A DNA stretch of 6,330 bases from contig JAHFPI010000108.1 of NCBI GenBank assembly GCA_023266795.1, positions 1 to 6,330 on the forward strand, written 5' to 3'. Positions 1 to 4,403 of this stretch are shown here, piece after piece (within the stretch, counting starts at the first letter, position 1; every line of letters begins with the position of its first letter). The notes below the pieces were generated by a model. The model had not been told where the DNA came from and searched no databases. It was given only the letters and a program-made list of their open reading frames with translations. The position numbers and the translations under genes are program-made. The DNA comes from Rhodospirillales bacterium. GTDB taxonomy: Bacteria; Pseudomonadota; Alphaproteobacteria; Micavibrionales; UBA2020.

Positions 1-2
1 TA

Positions 3-488
3 GGCGAAACCATTATTGCCAGCCTGCTGAACAATAAATCGCCAGCCGGTACGCCGACGGCGGACACCATGATCGCCCAAAAGCTGAACGACGGAATCTC
101 TCCGGCAGCGGGCAACACCGACGATATTATCTGGTCGACGGATACCGGCAGCAGCGCTGCGCCGGCAGTCGCGAATTCTTCTTCAACAAGTTCTCCCCTG
201 TTCCTCCCTCCCATACTTCGCAAAGGAACGGGCGGAGAAGGGCCGGTGCCTCCTCCCACGATTGCATCACCGGCTCTTCTACCGAAGGGCGCTATCGCCG
301 CTTTACCGCCATTATCAGCGTCAAAAGTGGACTCCACCACCGCCCTTCAAGCGCAGGAGGCTCCGGCGCGTGCTGCCAGAAAGGCCGTACCGCCGGAGCT
401 GATTGCCGCCAGAATGATGGAGGGGCTGGACAAGTACGCGCAGTTGAACCTGCGTCCGGCCTCGCCGCAAATATCGGCGATGTATTAG
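3..488 (+). CDS. C-terminal part of an unrecognised Ala/Pro/Ser-rich protein (5' end outside window)
   Basis: The frame is open from base 3 to a TAG stop at 486-488 and has no stop upstream inside the window. The gene therefore probably begins before the window, and 161 residues are visible. An ATG at 69 could be an internal start, but it has no convincing Shine-Dalgarno sequence. I do not recognise the family. The visible part has a short ordinary-looking stretch (residues 1-45), then a low-complexity region rich in Ala, Pro, Ser and Thr (about 46-132) that looks disordered. A small, probably helical tail follows (about 130-148, around PPELIAARMMEGLDKYAQL). There is no membrane segment or cysteine. 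Residues 63-79 are encoded by an imperfect inverted repeat and have an odd composition (LPPILRKGTGGEG), so they may come from an inserted repeat element. The stop overlaps the stop of the opposite-strand Fe-S scaffold-like gene by 4 bases. I am fairly sure it is coding, because it fills the space up to the convergent neighbour and stays open, but no function can be given. Confidence 0.6.
   Translation, partial: GETIIASLLNNKSPAGTPTADTMIAQKLNDGISPAAGNTDDIIWSTDTGSSAAPAVANSSSTSSPLFLPPILRKGTGGEGPVPPPTIASPALLPKGAIAALPPLSASKVDSTTALQAQEAPARAARKAVPPELIAARMMEGLDKYAQLNLRPASPQISAMY
191..239. repeat. Imperfect inverted repeat inside the first coding sequence
   Basis: The left arm TTCTCC (191-196) plus GTTCC (200-204) pairs with GGAAC (225-229) plus GGAGAA (234-239). 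One mismatch and one bulge lie between the two stem segments, and the loop is 20 nt (205-224). The arms are C/T-rich and G/A-rich respectively, unlike the flanking sequence. The repeat is translated in frame as part of the low-complexity region of the upstream protein. It could be a small palindromic repeat inserted into a gene, or simply a chance hairpin in biased sequence. Whether other copies exist in the genome cannot be seen here. Confidence 0.4.
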
Positions 489-952
489 CCGTCAATATCC
501 ACTTTTTCAAACGCCTTTTCCACCGCTTCAAACGGCAGCAGGATGGCATTATGCCGCGCCTTGTATTCCATCACCGGCAGCAGGATTTTTAAATCCGCCC
601 AGTCGCCCGTTGGCGGCAGGCCGCTGCCGTCCAGCATTTCGCGCAACGCAGCGCCCGCACGGGCGATCTCCTGCCGCGTTTTGCCGGCAATGACGCGGGC
701 CATGATGGCGACGACCGCTTTTGTCAGCGCGCAGGCCTCGGTCTCATAGCCGAAGGCGGCGACTTTGCCGCCGCGCAGGCTCAGCTCGACCGTGACTTCG
801 CTGCCGCAGATGGGGCTGACGGCTTTGGCGGTTGTATCCGGTTTGGCAAGATGTCTGGGCGCGGCGGCCTGTTCCGCCAGCGCAACCAACTCCTGATTAT
901 AAACGCGCAGCAGGGCCTCGTCATCCCCGACGTCTGTGACGCCCGCGTTCAT
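485..952 (-). CDS. Iron-sulfur cluster assembly scaffold-like protein (IscU/NifU N-terminal family, alphaproteobacterial variant)
   Basis: This 155-residue protein matches the IscU/SufU/NifU-N fold in length and pattern. It has an N-terminal helix (about 12-30), CGS at C49, a beta hairpin, the ACAL motif at C74 followed by a helix with IMARVIAG (83-90), and a C-terminal LLPVMEYKARHN motif (124-135). IscU and SufU scaffolds use three cysteines and an Asp in CGD to hold a nascent cluster. Here the Asp is Ser (S51), and the third Cys position falls in the RHNA stretch (133-136) with no cysteine. From memory, rhizobial homologues show the same CGS and KARHA pattern, so this is a subfamily feature and not a local mutation. 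A classical scaffold role is therefore uncertain. The ATG at 952-950 lies one base after the stop of the zinc-finger gene (TAAAATG), so it is probably translated from the same mRNA. No alternative ATG/GTG/TTG start lies between that ATG and the conserved LLRVYNQEL helix. The stop TAA (487-485) overlaps the convergent gene's stop. Confidence 0.85.
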   Translation of the reverse strand: MNAGVTDVGDDEALLRVYNQELVALAEQAAAPRHLAKPDTTAKAVSPICGSEVTVELSLRGGKVAAFGYETEACALTKAVVAIMARVIAGKTRQEIARAGAALREMLDGSGLPPTGDWADLKILLPVMEYKARHNAILLPFEAVEKAFEKVDIDG

Positions 953-953
953 T

Positions 954-1151
954 TTATGCGGCGTCTTTCAGCGGTTTTGCGCCCGCGACGGATTTTTTGG
1001 TGAAGAGCCTGTCGCAATAACCGCAGACCACTTCATCCTGCCCGTCGAAGCTGTAATAGACCTTGGGATGGCCCGCCGTCCCGCCGCCATCGCAGGCAAC
1101 CTGATGCATGGATTCGGGAACAAGGAATATCTCGGGGTGTTTTGTCGTCAT
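954..1151 (-). CDS. Small zf-CHCC zinc-finger protein (NDUFS6-like, COG4391 type)
   Basis: This 65-residue protein contains the zf-CHCC metal site: C20 in VACDGGG, H28 in GHP, then C43 and C46 in VVCGYC, spaced C-x7-H-x14-C-x2-C. The C-terminal third of mitochondrial complex I subunit NDUFS6 has this arrangement. In Paracoccus denitrificans an NDUFS6 homologue is part of complex I, so a complex I or Fe-S-related role is plausible but not shown here. I chose the ATG at 1151-1149 over the in-frame ATG at 1166. GGAG lies 9 bases before the former, the start overlaps the cysS stop as ATGA, and the conserved region begins soon after; the ATG at 1166 has only a poor Shine-Dalgarno. With the upstream start the protein would be 70 residues beginning MEKKIM. 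The gene is third of four in the minus-strand operon, and its stop is separated by one base from the scaffold-like gene's start. The product should be soluble and cytoplasmic. Confidence 0.85.
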   Translation of the reverse strand: MTTKHPEIFLVPESMHQVACDGGGTAGHPKVYYSFDGQDEVVCGYCDRLFTKKSVAGAKPLKDAA

Positions 1152-2524
1152 GATTTTTTTCTCCATGTAAGGCCGGCGGGGGTCATAGAAACATCAACAT
1201 TCATCAGGCGTAATTCTTCACGGATTCCGTCGGATTTTATATAGTCTTTATTGAGGCGCGCCTGCCGCATTTCCTCAAGTTTATTATTTATAGCCTCTTC
1301 ATCGCCGTTGCCACCGGTTTTGAACCACGCCTCCGCATCCTGCTGCAGCAGCCCGATCAGTTTTCCGGCGGCCAGCAGGGCGCCCTTCGCCTCCGCTTTC
1401 TCCATATCATTTTTTGCGGTGGAAAGGCATTTGGCCAATACGGCCAGTTCGGCAAAGGCTTTGGGCGTGTTCAGGTCGTCTTTCAGCGCCGCGACAAAAG
1501 TTTTCGGGGCGTCAAGATCGTTGGCCGCAATATCCTTTGTGTCGCGGAGCAGCCCGTAATAGCGGTCCAGTGTGCGCTTTGATTGTTGCAGTAGGTCTTC
1601 CGTCCAGTCGAACGGCTGGCGGTAATGGGCGCTCAATAGCGCATAGCGTATGGCCTCGCCGGGCACCCGCTGGATAACGTCGTGCACCAGCACCACATTA
1701 CCGAGGGATTTTGACATCTTCCGGCCTTCCACCATCAGCCAGCCGTTATGCATCCAGTAGTTGACGTAGGGCTCGCCGCCGTGGGCGCAGGTGCTTTGGG
1801 CGATTTCATTTTCGTGGTGCGGAAAAATGAGGTCCTCACCGCCGGCGTGGATGTCAAAGTGATTGCCGTTCAGGGCTTCGTTCATCGCCGAGCATTCCAG
1901 ATGCCAGCCCGGGCGCCCGCGTCCGTAAGGGCTGTCCCAGCCCGGCTGGTCGGGCGTCGAGGGTTTCCACAGCACAAAGTCGGCAGGATCTTTCTTATAA
2001 GGGGCTACTTCAACCCGCGCGCCGGCGATCATATCGTCACGGTTGCGGCGCGACAGGCCGCCGTAATCCGGCCATGCAGGCACGTTGAACAGCACATGCC
2101 CTTCGGCCGCATAGGCATGGCCGGATTTTACCAGCTTGCCGATCATCGCCAGCATCTGCGGGATATATTCCGTGGCGCGGGGCTGCAGATCGGGCTTTTC
2201 AACGCCGAGCGCCGCCATGTCCTCGTTATATATCAGCGCGAATTTTTCGGTAATCGCCGCGATAGGCTCGCCGGAAATTCTGGCGGCCTCGATAATTTTA
2301 TCATCGATGTCCGTGATGTTGCTGACATATTGCACATGGCTCCTGCCGTAAGCGTAGCGCATGACCCTCACCAGCAAATTAAATACAACCGCAGCGCGGC
2401 CGTTGCCGATATGGGCGTAGTTATAAACCGTCGGCCCGCAGAAATAAATTCGCACCTTTTTCGCGTCAATCGGCTTGAATTCTTCCTTGCGGCGCGTGAG
2501 CGTGTTGTGCAGGGTGATGGTCAT
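1148..2524 (-). CDS. cysS: Cysteinyl-tRNA synthetase (class I)
   Basis: The enzyme charges tRNA-Cys with cysteine using ATP, in the cytoplasm. At 458 residues it is the usual bacterial CysS length (E. coli 461) and all hallmarks are present. The Rossmann fold opens with YFCGPTVYN (C29) and the HIGN signature (38-41), followed by VSNITDIDDK (67-76). The zinc-binding site is C29, C211 (HLECSAM), H236 and E240 (FPHHENE). The KMSKS loop is at 269-273 (GRKMSKSLGN). The C-terminal DALR-type helical anticodon-binding region covers about 300-458 and includes LKDDLNTPKAF (347-357). The ATG at 2524-2522 overlaps the TGA of the preceding 103-aa gene (ATGA) and has only a weak Shine-Dalgarno, so translation probably depends on coupling to that gene. 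The cysS TGA in turn overlaps the next gene's ATG, and the last cysS codons carry that gene's GGAG ribosome site. No frameshift or missing key residue is seen. Confidence 0.98.
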   Translation of the reverse strand: MTITLHNTLTRRKEEFKPIDAKKVRIYFCGPTVYNYAHIGNGRAAVVFNLLVRVMRYAYGRSHVQYVSNITDIDDKIIEAARISGEPIAAITEKFALIYNEDMAALGVEKPDLQPRATEYIPQMLAMIGKLVKSGHAYAAEGHVLFNVPAWPDYGGLSRRNRDDMIAGARVEVAPYKKDPADFVLWKPSTPDQPGWDSPYGRGRPGWHLECSAMNEALNGNHFDIHAGGEDLIFPHHENEIAQSTCAHGGEPYVNYWMHNGWLMVEGRKMSKSLGNVVLVHDVIQRVPGEAIRYALLSAHYRQPFDWTEDLLQQSKRTLDRYYGLLRDTKDIAANDLDAPKTFVAALKDDLNTPKAFAELAVLAKCLSTAKNDMEKAEAKGALLAAGKLIGLLQQDAEAWFKTGGNGDEEAINNKLEEMRQARLNKDYIKSDGIREELRLMNVDVSMTPAGLTWRKKS

Positions 2525-2832
2525 AGTTTGAACACCACAAACAGGCCGCCCTTTTCCGCCGTCATGAGGGGGATGACGTGGCTGACGTAACCGTTAAACT
2601 TCTCCGTCTTGAAATAGCGCGCCACCGGCTGGAACAGGGTCTCGCCCCCGCCCGCCCGCGCCGGATCGAAACTGACATAAAGCGATGCCGCCGAACTTCT
2701 TTTGCAATAGGTCACGACCGTATTGAGCTTTTGCAGCGCCTCCGGCTTTTCCATACCGGAGAGATCCACTTTGACTTCAGCCTCTTCCACTTTCGGCAGC
2801 GCTTTTCCGGCTATTTGTTCAAAAAAACTCAT
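2521..2832 (-). CDS. Unrecognised 103-residue protein at the head of the cysS operon; possibly a divergent Smr-like fold
   Basis: I do not recognise this family with confidence. The order of elements suggests beta-alpha-beta folding. VKVDLSGM (20-27) is followed by an amphipathic helix PEALQKLNTVVTYCKR (30-45), a strand SLYVSF (50-55), a glycine-rich turn DPARAGGGE (56-64), a helix LFQPVARYF (66-74), and C-terminal strands SHVIPL (84-89) and GGLFVVFKL (95-103). This layout resembles Smr domains (DLHG...helix...HGKG...helix...strand), but both signature histidine motifs are absent, so the match is weak. There is no signal peptide or membrane segment. A TTG at 2835 extends the frame by one codon, but the ATG at 2832-2830 is better placed: AGGGA lies about 7 bases upstream, so I prefer MSFFEQ. 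Its TGA overlaps the cysS ATG. Being first in the operon with a good ribosome site, it likely sets translation of cysS. It is clearly a gene, judging by its ribosome site, overlap and coding-like sequence, but its function is unknown. Confidence 0.8.
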   Translation of the reverse strand: MSFFEQIAGKALPKVEEAEVKVDLSGMEKPEALQKLNTVVTYCKRSSAASLYVSFDPARAGGGETLFQPVARYFKTEKFNGYVSHVIPLMTAEKGGLFVVFKL

Positions 2833-2885
2833 CAAAGTTCCCTTTTTTACATGGTAGAAATATAACAGCTTTTCAGAGGAAAACC
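2833..2885. promoter_or_regulatory. Divergent intergenic spacer that should carry the promoters of the cysS operon (-) and pyrC (+)
   Basis: Only 53 bases separate the two divergent starts, so both promoters must lie here or reach into the flanking coding sequence. A TATAAC hexamer at 2861-2866 could be the -10 box for pyrC, but no good -35 box lies 16-18 bases upstream. On the other strand, TATATT or TTATAT over the same bases could serve the cysS operon. The two promoters would overlap, which could link their expression. The call rests mainly on gene layout; the boxes are weak. Confidence 0.4.
2874..2880 (+). promoter_or_regulatory. Ribosome binding site of pyrC
   Basis: CAGAGGA ends five bases before the ATG at 2886. 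This is a strong Shine-Dalgarno at normal spacing and supports that start. Confidence 0.7.
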
Positions 2886-4220
2886 ATGGCTGAAATATTC
2901 GATTTAATCCTGAAAAACGGCACGGTTGTCACCTCCGGCGGCATCGTGGAAACCGATATTGCGGTCAGGAACGGCCGGATTGCCGATCTGGGCAGTTTTT
3001 CCGCGGCCAAAGAAATCATTGATTGCAAAAACCTGCATATCCTTCCCGGCGCGATCGACACGCAGGTGCATTTCCGCGAGCCGGGCCTGACGCACAAGGA
3101 AGATTTATCGACGGGCACGCTTTCGGCTATTGCCGGCGGCGTCACCACCGTCTTTGAAATGCCCAATACCGACCCGCTGACCATCACCGCCGATGCGTTG
3201 CATGACAAGCTGCATCGGGCACAGGACAGGGCCTGGTGCGACTATGCCTTTTTTATCGGCGGCTGCGCCGAGAATGCTACCGACCTTGCGCGTCTTGAAA
3301 TGCTGCCCGGCTGCTGCGGCGTAAAAATCTTTATGGGGTCGAGCACGGGGTCGCTGCTGGCGGCAGAGGATGATGTTATTTTATCGCTGCTGAAAAGCGG
3401 CACCCGTCGTGTGGCGCTGCACGCCGAGGATGAAGAGCGCCTCAAATCCCGCAAATATATCGCCGAGGCCAGCCATGATGTGCGCGACCATCCCAACTGG
3501 CGCGATGTGGAAACGGCGCTGAAGGCCAGCCAGCGCGCGGTAAAGCTGGCGCGGGAAGCGGGCCGGCGCATCCATCTGCTGCACATCACCACCGCTGATG
3601 AAATGGAATTTCTCAGCGGACACAAAGACATTGCCACCGTCGAAGTCACGCCGCAACATCTGACGTTGTCTGCACCGGAATGCTACGAGCGGCTCGGCAC
3701 ACTGGCGCAGATGAACCCGCCAATCCGCGACAGGCATCATCAGGAAGCGCTCTGGCACGCCGTTCGTGCGGGCATTGTCGATGTGCTGGGGTCGGATCAT
3801 GCGCCGCATACGCGCGAGGAAAAAGCCAAAACTTATCCCGCGTCGCCCGGCGGCATGGCGGGCGTGCAAACGATTCTGCCGCTGATGCTAGATCACGTCA
3901 GCAAAGGACGCCTCTCTCTGGAGAGACTGGTGGATTTACTGGCACACGGCCCGCAGCGGGTTTATCAGATCGCCCGCAAAGGCCGGATCGCCGTTGGCTA
4001 CGACGCCGATTTTGCGGTTGTCGACCTGAATAAATCCCGCGCCATCACCAATAAATGGATCCAGAGCAAATGCGGCTGGACACCATTTGACGGGTTGACG
4101 GTTATGGGCTGGGTACGGGGGACGGTTTTGCGTGGGCGGCTGGTTATGTGGGAGGATGAGATTCTCGGGTCGCCAGCGGGTGGAGTCGTTTCTTTTGCTG
4201 AATCACAAAGAAAATTGTAA
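2886..4220 (+). CDS. pyrC: Dihydroorotase (cyclic amidohydrolase family, alphaproteobacterial type)
   Basis: The predicted enzyme reversibly closes N-carbamoyl-aspartate to dihydroorotate, step three of pyrimidine synthesis, in the cytoplasm. Its 444 residues fit the amidohydrolase TIM barrel with flanking beta-sandwich segments. Visible sites are DTQVHFREPGLTHKEDL (58-74), where H62 and R64 are kept; EMPNT (91-95); K147 in GVKIFMGSSTG, at the position of the carbamylated lysine; H179 (LHAEDE); H233 (LLHITTADE); the substrate-binding region TPQHLTL...AQMNPPIRD (255-282); and catalytic D304 in GSDHAPHTREEK. The first metal-binding His of the usual HxH is Gln (Q60). I recall the same QVHFREPG motif in a 444-residue alphaproteobacterial group and a Bacteroidetes group annotated as dihydroorotase, so this looks like a subgroup trait. 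A hydantoinase-like activity cannot be excluded from sequence alone. The start has a clear Shine-Dalgarno. No pyrB neighbour is in the window, and the next gene lies 183 bases away and is unrelated. Confidence 0.92.
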   Translation: MAEIFDLILKNGTVVTSGGIVETDIAVRNGRIADLGSFSAAKEIIDCKNLHILPGAIDTQVHFREPGLTHKEDLSTGTLSAIAGGVTTVFEMPNTDPLTITADALHDKLHRAQDRAWCDYAFFIGGCAENATDLARLEMLPGCCGVKIFMGSSTGSLLAAEDDVILSLLKSGTRRVALHAEDEERLKSRKYIAEASHDVRDHPNWRDVETALKASQRAVKLAREAGRRIHLLHITTADEMEFLSGHKDIATVEVTPQHLTLSAPECYERLGTLAQMNPPIRDRHHQEALWHAVRAGIVDVLGSDHAPHTREEKAKTYPASPGGMAGVQTILPLMLDHVSKGRLSLERLVDLLAHGPQRVYQIARKGRIAVGYDADFAVVDLNKSRAITNKWIQSKCGWTPFDGLTVMGWVRGTVLRGRLVMWEDEILGSPAGGVVSFAESQRKL

Positions 4221-4285
4221 AAATATTAAATGTTCATCTGATTTTGAGATATGCTCTCTAATAATATTAAATTAAATCAACGGCA

Positions 4286-4311
4286 TGTTTATTATATTAA
4301 CATAATAAACA
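4286..4311. repeat. Perfect 10-bp inverted repeat, TGTTTATTAT-N6-ATAATAAACA
   Basis: The arms at 4286-4295 and 4302-4311 are exact reverse complements around ATTAAC. The symmetry ends sharply at both sides. It lies about 92 bases upstream of the GGDEF-EAL start and 65 bases after the pyrC stop. With almost no G/C in the stem and no following T-run it is a poor intrinsic terminator. A dimeric-regulator operator is the more attractive reading, although in sequence this AT-rich chance palindromes are commoner than usual. Confidence 0.5.
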
Positions 4312-4318
4312 ATCAAAG

Positions 4319-4346
4319 TTGTCATCCATTCACATAATTTTAAATT
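4319..4346 (+). promoter_or_regulatory. Weak candidate promoter for the GGDEF-EAL gene
   Basis: TTGTCA (4319-4324) matches five of six bases of the TTGACA -35 consensus. Sixteen bases on, TAAATT (4341-4346) matches four of six of TATAAT. Transcription would begin near 4353, leaving a leader of about 50 bases that includes the ribosome site. AT-rich DNA yields such matches easily, so this is a suggestion only. Confidence 0.25.
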
Positions 4347-4367
4347 AATTAGATTAAAATTTAAAAT
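4337..4367. repeat. Second AT-only inverted repeat, ATTTTAAATT-N11-AATTTAAAAT
   Basis: The arms at 4337-4346 and 4358-4367 are exact 10-base reverse complements with an 11-base spacer. The left arm covers the candidate -10 box, so a protein bound here could block or shape that promoter. The low sequence complexity makes a chance origin quite possible. Confidence 0.35.
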
Positions 4368-4386
4368 GAAATTGATTCATCTAACG

Positions 4387-4394
4387 AAGGAGAG
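4387..4394 (+). promoter_or_regulatory. Ribosome binding site of the GGDEF-EAL gene
   Basis: AAGGAGAG is an almost ideal Shine-Dalgarno. Its GGAG core ends 11 bases before the ATG at 4404, a little long but acceptable. It decides the start, since no other in-frame start lies between it and the N-terminal membrane helix. Confidence 0.7.
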
Positions 4395-4403
4395 CGACCG
4401 GGG

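Larger units (their letters stand above)
4221..4403. other. AT-rich intergenic spacer between pyrC and the GGDEF-EAL gene
   Basis: A hand count of 4221-4380 gives 30 G/C in 160 bases (about 19%), in sharp contrast to the GC-rich genes on both sides. The spacer contains two AT-only inverted repeats, a weak promoter candidate and, at its end, a ribosome site. I find no GC-rich hairpin with a T-run that would terminate pyrC, no tRNA-like sequence and no convincing small ORF. Such AT islands upstream of signalling genes are typical places for nucleoid proteins or regulators to bind, but no specific binding site can be named. Confidence 0.7.

Noticed and set aside
954..1166. The longer 70-residue start of the zf-CHCC gene at 1166
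   Set aside because: The ATG at 1151 has GGAG at good spacing and an ATGA overlap with cysS, whereas the ATG at 1166 lacks a good Shine-Dalgarno.
1748..2590. A 280-codon open frame on the plus strand opposite cysS
   Set aside because: It lies antisense to an unmistakable cysS and runs into the next gene. It shows no domain or ribosome site and is best explained as a shadow frame.
2833..2835. TTG start one codon upstream of the 103-aa gene
   Set aside because: The adjacent ATG at 2832 is the stronger start codon and sits at better distance from the AGGGA ribosome site.
3242..3869. Two minus-strand open frames opposite pyrC (135 and 162 codons)
   Set aside because: They are antisense to catalytic regions of pyrC, biased in composition, overlap each other and lack family features.
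4286..4311. An intrinsic terminator for pyrC
   Set aside because: The stem is almost all A/T and is not followed by a T-run, so it would be too weak for a Rho-independent terminator.
4221..4403. A CtrA site (TTAA-N7-TTAA) in the AT-rich spacer
   Set aside because: Several TTAA tetramers occur, but I found no pair with the exact seven-base spacing. Offsets are 5, 7, 9, 14 or 16 instead of 11.
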